DNA of 64,000 nt from Marinilactibacillus psychrotolerans (GTDB taxonomy: Bacteria > Bacillota > Bacilli > Lactobacillales > Carnobacteriaceae_A), in the NCBI RefSeq assembly GCF_900101525.1, contig NZ_FMZD01000009.1:1-64000 (forward strand). Direction: 5' to 3'. This document shows positions 9,365-19,127 of this stretch, one piece after another; the stretch's first letter is position 1; each line of letters opens with the position of its first letter. Made by a program: the position numbers and the translations under genes. The notes beneath the pieces were generated by a model. It was given only the letters and a program-made list of their open reading frames with translations. It did no database searches and was not told where the DNA came from.

Positions 9365-9365
9365 A

Positions 9366-10370
9366 TCACATTACTCCATTCAATATGCCATTCTCTTTCT
9401 GTACAGCACAATAAGGTAATTGATTGTTCAAGATATCCTCACAATCATTCACACACTTCGTTCCCATACCTTCGAGACACTCCAATGTATAAGCGGAAGT
9501 ATGCGGAGTGACGATAACGTTTTCAAATTTTAAGTAATCATGGTTAGATCTTCCCGGTTCAACCTCTAATACATCTGTTGCAAACCCTGCTATTTTTTTA
9601 GATCGTATTGCTTCTACTAAGGCCTGTTCATTAATTAATGCTCCTCTGGCAGTATTTGAAATAAAGACATTATTTTTCATTTTGTTTAATTCTTCAGTAG
9701 ATATCATATGAAAATTATCTTTATTTAAACTAGCACATAAGCAAATAACATCTGATTCTTTAAGTAGTCTATCTAAATCAACTTTGTTTGCTCCAAATCT
9801 CTTTAATTCTAAGTCTGTTTTATATGGATCGTATCCTAATACCTCACATCTATAGCCATAATGAAGAATTTCTGCAACTCTACTACCAATATTCCCTATT
9901 CCAATTACCCCGACCGTTTTATCACTCAATCCTCTTCCAGTAAATTCCGCCCGGTTTTCCCACTTATCTTCTAAAACATTTTTATAAGATTCTGTTGTGC
10001 GGCGCATTACCGCTAATAGGTTTGTAATATTATTCTCAGCAACTGCATCTCTCTCTATTAAAGGGGGAACAATGCTAACTATAGTATTGTGCCTTTTAGC
10101 TGCTTCTAAATCTATGTTGTTAAACCCTATCCCATGTCTGGTTATTAAATTCAAATCATCTTTATTTTCAAAAAAATCATTAGTGAAGAAAGGCGTTACA
10201 CTAGCTATGATTATGTTATATCCTTTTAATTCTTCAGCAAGGTCCTTACCTTTAATATCGCTCTCAAACTCAAACCGTTTGACTTCTCCTAATTTTTCCA
10301 ATCTCTTAAGATGATCAGGAAAAACCCTTCCAAAGCTACTGGAATTTACGATAGCTATTTTATTACCCAT
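9366..10370 (-). CDS. D-isomer-specific 2-hydroxyacid dehydrogenase
   Basis: A 334-residue NAD(P)-dependent oxidoreductase of the D-2-hydroxyacid dehydrogenase family. The Rossmann motif GVIGIGNIGSRVAEIL is present, and the catalytic triad can be read as Arg in NTARGALINEQAL, Glu in DVLEVEPG and His in VTPHTSAYT. Relatives include phosphoglycerate dehydrogenase and 2-ketogluconate/glyoxylate reductases. Placed next to a 6-phosphogluconate dehydrogenase homologue in a PTS operon, reduction of a 2-keto sugar acid or its phosphate is the most likely job (inference). An AAGGAGG ribosome binding site precedes ATG. Confidence 0.88.
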   Translation of the reverse strand: MGNKIAIVNSSSFGRVFPDHLKRLEKLGEVKRFEFESDIKGKDLAEELKGYNIIIASVTPFFTNDFFENKDDLNLITRHGIGFNNIDLEAAKRHNTIVSIVPPLIERDAVAENNITNLLAVMRRTTESYKNVLEDKWENRAEFTGRGLSDKTVGVIGIGNIGSRVAEILHYGYRCEVLGYDPYKTDLELKRFGANKVDLDRLLKESDVICLCASLNKDNFHMISTEELNKMKNNVFISNTARGALINEQALVEAIRSKKIAGFATDVLEVEPGRSNHDYLKFENVIVTPHTSAYTLECLEGMGTKCVNDCEDILNNQLPYCAVQKENGILNGVM

Positions 10371-10382
10371 TTGCTTTCCTCC

Positions 10383-11279
10383 TTACTTTTCAACGACCTT
10401 GTGTCCACCAAAACCATTTCGCATACTTGCTACTACTTTTGCTGAAAAACTATCATTAATTTTTGTTGAATTCCTAGCAAATAAAGCATTAGAAATCGCA
10501 GGAACTGGAATCCCTAAGCGTAATGCTTCTTCAATTGTCCATTTACCTTCTCCACTAGCATCGACGATTCCTTTTATCTTATTCAGTTTTGGATCTTCAG
10601 AAAAACTTTCTTCTATCAATTCAATTAACCAAGAACGGATAACAGAACCATGATTCCAAACAGAGGCCACTTCTTTATGATTGAATTCAAACTCACTCGC
10701 TTCTAAAATATCGAATCCTTCTCCAATAGATTGCATCATTCCATATTCAACTCCATTATGGACCATTTTCAAATAATGGCCGCTCCCAGCTTTACCAGTA
10801 TATAAATATCCTTTTTCACATGAAATTTTCTCAAATAATGATTCCACTTCATCAAATACTTCTTTATCCCCTCCAATCATTAGACATGCTCCATAACGAG
10901 CTCCTTCCATCCCTCCGGAAGTTCCGCAATCTAAAAACCTTATACCTTTTTCTTTAGCGATACTATAATTATTCATACTATCTTTATAGTTTGAGTTTCC
11001 ACTATCAATCAAGATATCTTCAGGACTTAACAGATTACTTAAATCGTTTACTAGCTGATTCGTTACTTTCCCCGCTGGAGTACTTAATAAAATTATTTTT
11101 CTTTTTTCAAGAGATTCAAATAGTTCTTCTAATGAATCAACTATATGTAATCCTTGTTTTCTGCCTATTTCTTTTACTTCATCCGACAAATCATAACCAA
11201 CGCTATCTACATCACTCTCCTTTAAATTCAACAAAAGGTTCATGCCCATCTTACCTAATCCTATAATGCCTATTTCCAA
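10383..11279 (-). CDS. 6-phosphogluconate dehydrogenase, short GntZ/YqeC type
   Basis: About 298 residues, the length of the short NAD-type decarboxylating 6-phosphogluconate dehydrogenases rather than the 470-residue Gnd. Visible motifs are GIIGLGKMGMNLLLNL (dinucleotide binding), DSGNSNYKDS, FLDCGTSGGMEGARYGACLMIGG and HYLKMVHNGVEYGMMQ, which carries the catalytic Lys and substrate contacts. The start is TTG 11279, preceded by AAAGGAGGA; an upstream in-frame ATG (11318) lacks a site. It would oxidise 6-phosphogluconate to ribulose 5-phosphate, feeding the phosphoketolase encoded at 45.8-48.2 kb. It is the first gene of the PTS operon. Confidence 0.9.
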   Translation of the reverse strand: MEIGIIGLGKMGMNLLLNLKESDVDSVGYDLSDEVKEIGRKQGLHIVDSLEELFESLEKRKIILLSTPAGKVTNQLVNDLSNLLSPEDILIDSGNSNYKDSMNNYSIAKEKGIRFLDCGTSGGMEGARYGACLMIGGDKEVFDEVESLFEKISCEKGYLYTGKAGSGHYLKMVHNGVEYGMMQSIGEGFDILEASEFEFNHKEVASVWNHGSVIRSWLIELIEESFSEDPKLNKIKGIVDASGEGKWTIEEALRLGIPVPAISNALFARNSTKINDSFSAKVVASMRNGFGGHKVVEK

Positions 11280-11331
11280 TTCGGCTCCTCCTTTATTTAA
11301 TATAAATACATCATACATAAAATATTATTTA

Positions 11332-11347
11332 TTGTAAACACTTACAA
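11332..11347. promoter_or_regulatory. Palindromic operator / cre-like site upstream of sugar-acid PTS operon
   Basis: TTGTAAACACTTACAA is a perfect inverted repeat with a 4-nt centre, in the divergent control region between the GntZ-like gene and the rpiR gene. The core TGTAAACACTTACA matches the CcpA cre consensus except for the central G. It could bind CcpA or the RpiR regulator. Confidence 0.55.
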
Positions 11348-11439
11348 ATAAAAAATATTTTTTATTTGTGTTTTATAGTATACTTTCCTTATGATATATA
11401 TTAATTAACAAACTTATTCTATTAATGGAGGCCCAAATC

Positions 11440-12317
11440 ATGTCACACAATTATTTGCAAAAACTTTTGTTTCCAAGAAGAAAACATTTTAATGATACTG
11501 AAAATTTAATAGCCGACCATCTTCTTAAATTAGGAGGAGATGTGGTTAATAAAACATTGAGTAGCCTTTCAGAAGAAATAGGCGTATCAGAAGCAACAAT
11601 ATTTAAATTTGTTAAAAAGATTGGATTCGAAGGATTTCAGAATTTCAGAATTTCAAAATTTCTGTTGCTTCAAACTTCAGAGAAAATATTCCACACGAGG
11701 GTGAATTGACTGCTTTTACAGATATCAGCAAAAATGATAGCGCTCTAGTTATGGCTCAAAAAGTCGTCAACTCTAGTCAAGAATCTTTAGAAAATCTAAT
11801 TAATTCTCTCACAGAAAAAGAACTATTAGATGCGTTGGAAATTATTAATTCCTCAGAAACTATTCACTTTTTTGGGCAAGGTGCTTCTTCAGTCGTTGCT
11901 TTTGATAGTTATCACAAGTTTTTACGTACAAACTTTCAATGCAATTATATTTTTGATTACCATATGCAACTTAGTTATGCCACTAAGCTTACTCAAAAAG
12001 ATTGTGTATTTCTTTTTTCACATTCTGGGAAAACAAACGAAACAATTGAAGTTGCAAAAATTTTAAAGGAAAATGGCGTAAAGATTATATCGCTTACTGG
12101 AAATCCAAATTCTAAATTAGTAAAGATTTCTGATATATCTTTTGTTATTTATTCTGAAGAATCCACTTTTCGATCTGAAACCTTAACTTCTCGAATTCTC
12201 TATTTGACTTTGATAGATATTTTATATGTTAATGTTATGTACCATAATGAAGCTGAAAACAAGAAGTCTCTTGATAAGATAAGAAATGCATTAAATGTGA
12301 CAAAAACTGGAGGATGA
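11440..12317 (+). pseudogene. RpiR-family regulator split by a frameshift
   Basis: An RpiR/MurR-type regulator: the N-terminal HTH domain (SSLSEEIGVSEATIFKFVKK) is encoded at 11440-11709 and the C-terminal SIS domain (FFGQGASSVVAFDSYHKF, FLFSHSGKTNETIEVAK) continues in another frame up to 12317. Adding one A to the AAAA run at 11683-11686 restores a single ORF through NIPHEGELTAFTDISKND, a normal linker for this family. The break could be a recent mutation, an assembly error or slippage in the A run. A TTG at 11706 overlapping the TGA could allow separate translation of the SIS half. The start uses GGAGG before ATG 11440. Its natural target would be the divergent PTS operon. Confidence 0.85.
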
Positions 12318-12321
12318 TTTT

Positions 12322-13230
12322 ATGGTTATTAAGGCAATCGTATGTGATATGGATGGCACACTGCTCAACTCAGATAATAATATAGATCTACAAACTTTAA
12401 ACAAATTAAAAGAACTGCAAAAAAAGGGAATCAGACTTATACTTGCTAGCGGCAGAAGCTATATACGACTACTACCTCATGCACTTAGTTTAGATATGAA
12501 TATTTATGATGGAATGATTATTGATGTAAATGGCACTTCAATTTATGATGTAGGTTCGAAGAAACGAAACAGACTTGGAATTTTAGAATCAAATCAGATT
12601 AAAAAAATAAATGAATTCTTTTCTCTATTTAACGTAGAGATTCAATACAGCCAAGATGATACCATATATACGTATTTACCTGAAAACATTTATAAGCTCA
12701 AAAAAAATATTCGCGGAGAAATGAAACTGCCAGAGGATTATCCATGGATGGGGGGAATGTATGGGTGGTTATGCGATACCCGAGATGGCTATCCTAATCA
12801 ATATATGATTCGGAACCTGAATGACTCTCCTAGTTTCTGTAATAAAATTTCTATTGTTCAAGATCCTCACTACATGAAATTTTTAAAAGATACTATAGCA
12901 GGTCATTCTTTTCTTATAGACTACGAGACCGTTTTTTCTGATGAAAGAAAAATGGAACTTACAAATAAATATATAACAAAAGGCAACGCCTTAAATCTCT
13001 TTCAAAAAAAATATAATATTGGTAACGAAGAATTACTGGTTTTTGGTGATAGTGAAAATGATATTTCGATGTTTAAAGACAGAAAATATTCAATAGCTAT
13101 GAAAAATGCATTACCTTCAGCTAAACAAAAAGCAAACTTCCATGCAGACGACCACAATAATGCAGGCATTTTTAAGATGCTCACTCAGTTTGAAAAAGAG
13201 GGGCTCTTTCAAGGCCTTTCAGTTAAATAA
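12322..13230 (+). CDS. HAD-superfamily phosphatase, Cof type
   Basis: A 302-residue Cof/IIB HAD hydrolase. Motif I is IVCDMDGTLLNSDN with the nucleophile Asp, motif II is ILASGRSY, and the C-terminal motif IV is LVFGDSENDISMF. Such enzymes dephosphorylate sugar phosphates. It starts 4 nt after the rpiR reading frame with a GGAGGATG site and is probably cotranscribed with it, suggesting it removes a sugar-phosphate connected to the PTS operon (inference). Confidence 0.9.
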   Translation: MVIKAIVCDMDGTLLNSDNNIDLQTLNKLKELQKKGIRLILASGRSYIRLLPHALSLDMNIYDGMIIDVNGTSIYDVGSKKRNRLGILESNQIKKINEFFSLFNVEIQYSQDDTIYTYLPENIYKLKKNIRGEMKLPEDYPWMGGMYGWLCDTRDGYPNQYMIRNLNDSPSFCNKISIVQDPHYMKFLKDTIAGHSFLIDYETVFSDERKMELTNKYITKGNALNLFQKKYNIGNEELLVFGDSENDISMFKDRKYSIAMKNALPSAKQKANFHADDHNNAGIFKMLTQFEKEGLFQGLSVK

Positions 13231-13238
13231 CCCTTTAT

Positions 13239-13523
13239 TTAAAAAAATATTGATAAGACAGATGCGATTACAATATCAAGGGAGACGAATATTATTGAAG
13301 CAAGCCATAACCAGTCTATCGTTTTTTCTAATCTTGACCGTGTTATATTAGCTGACTTTGAAATTTGTCTCTCTTCATTAATTTTTATCCCTAAAAGTAT
13401 AAGGACAAAAATCGAACTGATCGTTACTGGTTGTAAAAATCTTCCCTCATAAAAATAGGCATAAAGGATTAAAGCAAACCATACCAGTAGCGTAAGGCCT
13501 TTAAATACATACCGTTTATCCAC
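13239..13523 (-). CDS. Small hypothetical membrane protein
   Basis: About 94 residues with three hydrophobic segments (about 8-27, 33-47 and 70-92) and a basic central loop (KINEERQISKSANITRSRLEK). A GTG start at 13523 is preferred, because GAGGAG lies 7 nt upstream; the longer TTG reading has no site. The family is not recognised. It is convergent with the HAD gene, with 8 nt between the stops. Confidence 0.6.
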   Translation of the reverse strand: MDKRYVFKGLTLLVWFALILYAYFYEGRFLQPVTISSIFVLILLGIKINEERQISKSANITRSRLEKTIDWLWLASIIFVSLDIVIASVLSIFF

Positions 13524-13703
13524 AAGACTGCTCCTCTTCTCTAATAGCAATGAGACTTATTTGCTTAAATTCGTTATATTTTTTTAGTATTCTATACTTC
13601 CTTTTACTAGTAGAAAACGATAAATGAATATTCAAATTCTTTCTACATAAATTCCTGAACAATAAAAATATTTACTTATGTATAAAATATACTATAAAAC
13701 ATA

Positions 13704-13738
13704 ATAAAAAGGGAGCAACGATTCGCTGCCCCCCTTTG
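13704..13738 (-). terminator. Terminator of fda
   Basis: On the minus strand a G-rich arm pairs with CGTTGCTCCC (10 bp including two G-U pairs) and is followed by TTTTT. It starts about 10 nt after the aldolase stop. Confidence 0.8.
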
Positions 13739-13747
13739 GAAATTATA

Positions 13748-14641
13748 CTATTTTGGTGCTATAGATGCTTCGTAAATTGATTTAATTGCATCTGATAGAT
13801 GTTTATTGAACTCTTCTTCTGTCTGATCTGCACTTAAATCTTGTGATAAAGCACGAGAAAAGCTTGCAATCAATCCTTTATTTTTAGAAAGTTTTTCGTT
13901 TGCTTCTTCTCGACTATATCCGCCTGATAAAGCAACTACCCGCAATACATTAGGATGTTCACTGAATTCAGTATATAATCCAACATTTGTTGGGATAGAT
14001 AACTTCAACATCACTTGTGTATCTTCATCCAATTGATCTAAGTGTGATTTGATTTCAGCTTTCAACAATTCCTCTGATTCCACTTTATCTTCACTATAGA
14101 CATCTACTTCAGGTTCTATGATTGGCATCAGCCCCGCTTTAACAATCTGCATAGCAACTTCAAACTGTTGATCGACAACCTTTTTAATGCCTTCTTTATT
14201 TGCTTCTTTGATGACAGAACGCATTTTTGTTCCAAAAACATGATGATCAACTGCTCTTTTAAGCAATTGGTCCAAATCAGGCATTGATTTCATGATTTGA
14301 ACACCTTCTGCCTCTTCTGCTAATCCTTTATCAACTTTAAGGAAAGGAATGATTCCTTTTTCTTCCCACAAGAAATCTGCAGTATATTTGTCATCAATCA
14401 AGCGATCCATTGTGTTCTCAAAAAGAATTGCACCTAAAATATATTCGGAAGTGAACGAAGGACTTTTTATGACCCGCGTTCTCATTTCATGAACTAGTGT
14501 AAACATCTCATCGTCTGTGGAGTAAGATGTTTCTGGCACACCATAAGCTTCTAACGCTTTTGGCGTACTTCCACCACTTTGATCCAGCGCCGCAATAAAC
14601 CCTTCTCCAGAACCCATTCGTTTCAATTGTTCTTTATTCAA
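13748..14641 (-). CDS. fda: Fructose-bisphosphate aldolase, class I
   Basis: A 297-residue Schiff-base aldolase of the bacterial class I type also found in Staphylococcus and Carnobacterium; it splits fructose 1,6-bisphosphate into two triose phosphates in glycolysis. The N-terminal [19 protein letters not shown], central [20 protein letters not shown] and [14 protein letters not shown] (candidate Schiff-base Lys) segments are diagnostic. Translation starts at TTG 14641, preceded by AAAGGAAGGG. The gene is monocistronic, with its own terminator. Confidence 0.95.
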   Translation of the reverse strand: MNKEQLKRMGSGEGFIAALDQSGGSTPKALEAYGVPETSYSTDDEMFTLVHEMRTRVIKSPSFTSEYILGAILFENTMDRLIDDKYTADFLWEEKGIIPFLKVDKGLAEEAEGVQIMKSMPDLDQLLKRAVDHHVFGTKMRSVIKEANKEGIKKVVDQQFEVAMQIVKAGLMPIIEPEVDVYSEDKVESEELLKAEIKSHLDQLDEDTQVMLKLSIPTNVGLYTEFSEHPNVLRVVALSGGYSREEANEKLSKNKGLIASFSRALSQDLSADQTEEEFNKHLSDAIKSIYEASIAPK

Positions 14642-14743
14642 TTAAACCCTTCCTTTCGTATAATAAACTTTTTAAATCTCTACTTTTTTATTATAACGCT
14701 CCTACATTAGATAGTTAAAGGAAATCACTTTGTTTTCTCTAAG

Positions 14744-17700
14744 TTATTTCTGAATATATGCCGTACTTCCTGTCGCTGTCTTTTCTACAATGATATGTGC
14801 GGGGATACGTGTCTTTAACTCGTCTACATGAGAAATAATGCCAACTAATCGACCTTTTTGATGCAGATCAAGTAAGGTCTGAACCGCCATATCCAATGAA
14901 TCAGAATCTAACGTCCCAAATCCTTCGTCCACAAATAGGGTATCCACGCTAACGCCGCCATTCTGGTTTTGGATCACATCACTTAGTCCTAACGCTAATG
15001 CTAGTGAAGCTTTAAAGGTTTCGCCTCCAGATAGCGTATGCACACTTCTCGTTTTTCCTGTGTAATGATCAAATACTTCCATATCCAATCCTTGTTTTCC
15101 AGAACCTTTTCCTTTCTCTAGTTGGCGCTGCAGCTCATAGCGGTGATTGGTCATCTGACTGAATCTTTGATTGGCCGCCATCAGAATTTCTTCAAAGTAG
15201 ATACCTAAAACATACCGTTCAAATGAGATATAATCTGTTTCCTTAGATCCATTGGCCAGAGTAGAAAGTGCTCCGTATAGTTGATATTCTTTCTCCACTT
15301 GACTGCTTTGTTTCTGATAATCCTGAATTGCTTCTGCAGCTCGTTTGTTCTGTGAGGACGAGGTTAGCAGCTTATCCCTTTGTGTTTCCAACTCACTCGC
15401 TTGGGTCTTGATTTGAACTATTTCTACTTCATATACTGATTTTTCTTTGATTGAATCAACTGTTTTCAGGTTTTCCTCTATTTGTTTTATTCTATCCTGA
15501 TTGACCAGCACAGCTGTTCTATATTCTTCTATCTCTTTGATGAATGTTTCTTTTTCTACTTCTTCCAGTACATATTCTGCAAATGCTTCCCCCAGTTGAC
15601 TCGTTTCTTTTAACTGCTCGAATTTTTTTATCAGCTGTTCTTTTTTCGCTGTCGTTTCTACCAGTTGAGATTCAGTCAACTCAATGGCTGTTCTAGTTGA
15701 AGCTAATTCGCTTTTCAATATACTCATACTGTTTTGAAGAGTTCTATGAGTGTTCTCCGTTGTTTGTATATACTGCTCTTTTTCTTTTATAGCTTGCTGT
15801 ATAGCCTGTTTAGATTCAGCATCCATTTGTCCTTTTAGTTTGACTTGTTCTTCTATTAATTCTTGTTTTCTTTCTGTGGCGAAATCGATAGTAGACTCAC
15901 ATTTTTGGAAATCTGTCCTCATACGACTTTCTTCTTTGCGCAACTCTTCCAGTTTTTGCTTCAGATCTGCTTCTTCACTTACTTGCTTTTCTCCGGTTTC
16001 AAGTTCTTTCTTAAACACCTGTAACTGGTTTTGGAGTTCTTGCTCTTCTGTTATCCCTTTATTGAATGCTGCATCTGTTTCTGAAGGAGCGATTTCTAAA
16101 CGAGCAGAACGAGATTGGATATCTATTGTAAGATTTTCCAGTTTCGCTGAGATTTGTGTAAATCGAGTATTTGTTTCAGTTTCTGCTTGCTCCAATACTT
16201 CCAGTTCTTCTTTTGTCAGACTTTCTTTATCTCCTGTTGCTTTAGCTGGATGATGGACAGACCCACACACAGCACAAGGTTCACCCTCAACTAGTTCTTT
16301 AGCTAGAACACTCGCTAAGTTAGAGTAGTAAGCCGCTTTTCCTTTGATGAGTTCATGATAAGCTTTTTCTTTTGCTGATTTTACTTCGATATAAGTTTTT
16401 TTAAATTCAGCCTCTTCTTTTTGAAGAGTACAAATCCTATTTAATTCTTCATTACGGTTACTTACTCGTTGAAGCGTTTCTTTAGAGGTTGCAGTGGTTG
16501 CTTTCAGGTCTTCCAGTTTACTCTTTAAGTCCGCAATCAGCTTTAAGTCTGTCTCTATTTTTTCAGTTTCTTTTCCGACTTCCACTAACACTTCGTTTAA
16601 ATTTTCGCATGTTTCCTGTTTCTCTTGAATTGTTTTTTCTTGTTGTTTGATCAATTGTTCTTTTTCTTCTACTTGATCAAAGACTTTCCATTCATCATTT
16701 AGTTTCGTAATTTCTGCTCGAACAAGCGCTAAATGATTAAGATCTTCTTTTACAGCTTCCAGTTTTGCTGATTCGGTTTTTTCTTTTTCGATTAACTCGG
16801 CTTGTGTTTCTCTTAATTCTTCAAGCTGAGCTCTTTGTTTATGGATTTGATATTCTGTTTCATCTACCAAATTTTTAGATTCAACTATTTTTATAGCTTC
16901 AGTATGCTTTTGTACAGCTGATTCTTTTTGTTTGATGGTGTCTTCTCTGGCATTCAATTCATTTTTCTCATTTATATATTTTTCTTGCTGTTCCAACCAG
17001 CCGATGACTTGATCATATAATTTCAGTTCGTTTTGATAGTGAGAAATTTTTTCTTTTGCAGCCGCCAATTCTTTTTCTTCTTTATCGATACTTTCTTCCA
17101 GAATGGCTACTGTCTTTTCTACATCATGCTGCTCGATCGCTTTGTCCAGAACTTCATTATCTTCAATCGCTATACTTGAAAAAACTTGTTTTATGGCTTG
17201 GGCATGACTTTTACGCTGATCTTCCAGAACCTTCGCTTTATTTTTTAGTTTTTCTTGAAACTGCTCGATCTGTTTAGTCTGAAAAATATTTCTGAAAATA
17301 ATTTCTTTGTCGCCACTGTTTGACTCAAGCATCTTTTTGAACGATCCTTGCGGCAGCATGACAATTTGTCTGAACTGATCATACGTCAGTCCTAATATTT
17401 CTTGAATCTCATCATTGGCTTCTTTTACTTTAGTCGTGACTTTTCCGTCTTTATGAAATTCCACATTCGATTGAATCTGTTTTGTTTTCGAACGGGTACC
17501 TGGACCAGTTTGTGTTGGTTCACGGCGGATAAAGTAACGCTTTTCTCCTAATTCAAATTCAAGTTCAACGTAGCAAAGGTCAGTATCCTTAGCAAACTGT
17601 GACTTAAAAGTATCTTTCTGGCGCGAGTCTCCACTTGCGGAATCAAACAAAGCATAGGCAATAGCATCAAAAATCGTCGTCTTCCCTGCTCCAGTCGGTC

Positions 17701-17803
17701 CACTTACCAGAAAAAGAGAAGACTGAGCTAACTGAGTAAAATCTATTTCAACTTTGCCTTTATAAGGACCAAAAGCATTCATGACTAATTTTAATGGGCG
17801 CAT
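14744..17803 (-). CDS. sbcC: Exonuclease subunit SbcC
   Basis: A 1019-residue SMC-like ATPase of the SbcCD (Rad50/Mre11-type) nuclease that processes DNA hairpins and double-strand ends. The order is: N-terminal ATPase half with Walker A (VSGPTGAGKTTIFDAIAYAL, residues about 33-52), a long coiled coil, a zinc hook CAVCG near residue 510, a second coiled coil, and the C-terminal half with signature HTLSGGETFKASLALALGLS and Walker B DTLFVDEGFGTLD. The ATG overlaps the TGA of sbcD by one base, so translation is coupled. Confidence 0.96.
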   Translation of the reverse strand: MRPLKLVMNAFGPYKGKVEIDFTQLAQSSLFLVSGPTGAGKTTIFDAIAYALFDSASGDSRQKDTFKSQFAKDTDLCYVELEFELGEKRYFIRREPTQTGPGTRSKTKQIQSNVEFHKDGKVTTKVKEANDEIQEILGLTYDQFRQIVMLPQGSFKKMLESNSGDKEIIFRNIFQTKQIEQFQEKLKNKAKVLEDQRKSHAQAIKQVFSSIAIEDNEVLDKAIEQHDVEKTVAILEESIDKEEKELAAAKEKISHYQNELKLYDQVIGWLEQQEKYINEKNELNAREDTIKQKESAVQKHTEAIKIVESKNLVDETEYQIHKQRAQLEELRETQAELIEKEKTESAKLEAVKEDLNHLALVRAEITKLNDEWKVFDQVEEKEQLIKQQEKTIQEKQETCENLNEVLVEVGKETEKIETDLKLIADLKSKLEDLKATTATSKETLQRVSNRNEELNRICTLQKEEAEFKKTYIEVKSAKEKAYHELIKGKAAYYSNLASVLAKELVEGEPCAVCGSVHHPAKATGDKESLTKEELEVLEQAETETNTRFTQISAKLENLTIDIQSRSARLEIAPSETDAAFNKGITEEQELQNQLQVFKKELETGEKQVSEEADLKQKLEELRKEESRMRTDFQKCESTIDFATERKQELIEEQVKLKGQMDAESKQAIQQAIKEKEQYIQTTENTHRTLQNSMSILKSELASTRTAIELTESQLVETTAKKEQLIKKFEQLKETSQLGEAFAEYVLEEVEKETFIKEIEEYRTAVLVNQDRIKQIEENLKTVDSIKEKSVYEVEIVQIKTQASELETQRDKLLTSSSQNKRAAEAIQDYQKQSSQVEKEYQLYGALSTLANGSKETDYISFERYVLGIYFEEILMAANQRFSQMTNHRYELQRQLEKGKGSGKQGLDMEVFDHYTGKTRSVHTLSGGETFKASLALALGLSDVIQNQNGGVSVDTLFVDEGFGTLDSDSLDMAVQTLLDLHQKGRLVGIISHVDELKTRIPAHIIVEKTATGSTAYIQK

Positions 17804-18936
17804 CAGCTTTCTCCTTTCTGAACTTCATTCATCACTTGTTCTACAGCAGACTTTTGATTTTTATCCATCGTATCTAGCTTATATGTCGCATAAAAATCTT
17901 CAAATAGCTCTACCATAGACTTTTTCTGAAGTGTTTCTTGTGTCTGTTTCGCTGTCTTTGAAGCGTTTCTTTCACGACCAATATATTCTAATCCCATCGC
18001 AAAAGGATAACGTCTTCTCAACTGATTCATCGCATCCATTACGTAATCTTTATCTTCAAGCTCAAAAAAAGTATAATGATTAGATTCACTTTTCATTAAT
18101 TCTTCAAAAGTTCCGCGCAGTACCTGCATATCTCGCAATGGTTCGATTTGAATCGGCTCTACTTCCAATTTATCTTTCTCGATTTCAACGACCCAGCTTT
18201 TCTTCTTATGAGGAACTTCAGATTTTGAGTATTTCAATGGCGATCCACTATATCTGATTTTTTCCCATTTCACTTTCTGGGCTTTATGCAAATGTCCTAG
18301 CGCAACATAATCAAAGTCTTCAAAGAGGCTAGCATCCACAAATTCTGCCGTACCAATACTTAAGGGTCTTTCTGAATCAGAATCTTCTACTGACTCTTTT
18401 GTCTGATTCACAATATATCCATGTGCAATCAGAATGTTTGTTTCTTCTAAGTTCATACTTGCTTTCATTAATTCTATTTGGGCTTTAGTAGCATCTTCCA
18501 AATCTTTGATATCGTCTTGTTCCAACAACTGTCTGACAGTAATATGATCACTAAATGGAAGCAAATAGAAATTCACACCATTGATTGTTACTTTTCTCGT
18601 TATTTTTTTAACCATTCCCTCAATAAATAAATTGCTTGTTTCGAGCAATTCTGCAGCGTATTCTAGCCGTTCGTTACTATCATGATTACCGGCTATCGCT
18701 AACACTGGAATCCCTGCTTCTTTGATTAATCTGGTAATGATTTTATTTGCCAGTGTCACAGCTTCTTTTGGTGGAATTGCCCGATCATATAAATCTCCTG
18801 CCATAATCAATACATCAATATTCAATTCTTTTACTTTATCAACTAACTGATTTAAATAATATTCTTGATCTTCCAACATAGAAAATTCATTAACAATTTT
18901 CCCAATATGCCAGTCTGCTGTATGTAAAATCCGCAT
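17803..18936 (-). CDS. sbcD: Exonuclease subunit SbcD
   Basis: A 377-residue calcineurin-like metallophosphoesterase, the nuclease subunit partnering SbcC. The five metal-site motifs are visible in order: ADWHIGK, MAGDLYDR, AIAGNHDS, LIAHGYI and ALGHLHKAQ. Length is normal. It is the first gene of a two-gene operon with sbcC. Confidence 0.96.
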   Translation of the reverse strand: MRILHTADWHIGKIVNEFSMLEDQEYYLNQLVDKVKELNIDVLIMAGDLYDRAIPPKEAVTLANKIITRLIKEAGIPVLAIAGNHDSNERLEYAAELLETSNLFIEGMVKKITRKVTINGVNFYLLPFSDHITVRQLLEQDDIKDLEDATKAQIELMKASMNLEETNILIAHGYIVNQTKESVEDSDSERPLSIGTAEFVDASLFEDFDYVALGHLHKAQKVKWEKIRYSGSPLKYSKSEVPHKKKSWVVEIEKDKLEVEPIQIEPLRDMQVLRGTFEELMKSESNHYTFFELEDKDYVMDAMNQLRRRYPFAMGLEYIGRERNASKTAKQTQETLQKKSMVELFEDFYATYKLDTMDKNQKSAVEQVMNEVQKGES

Positions 18937-19127
18937 GTCCAGTCTCCAATCTCTACTCTATAATTGTTTTCATTTTAACAAAAACCTTCATTTATAGAAA
19001 CATATATTTGGTTTACTATTTTATTTAAAATAGGTACTTTATATACTAATGTCTTCCCATAGCTTGTTAAAAAGGTTAATCTAAAATATATAAGATTATT
19101 CTATTACTTGATATGGAGGAAACCTCT

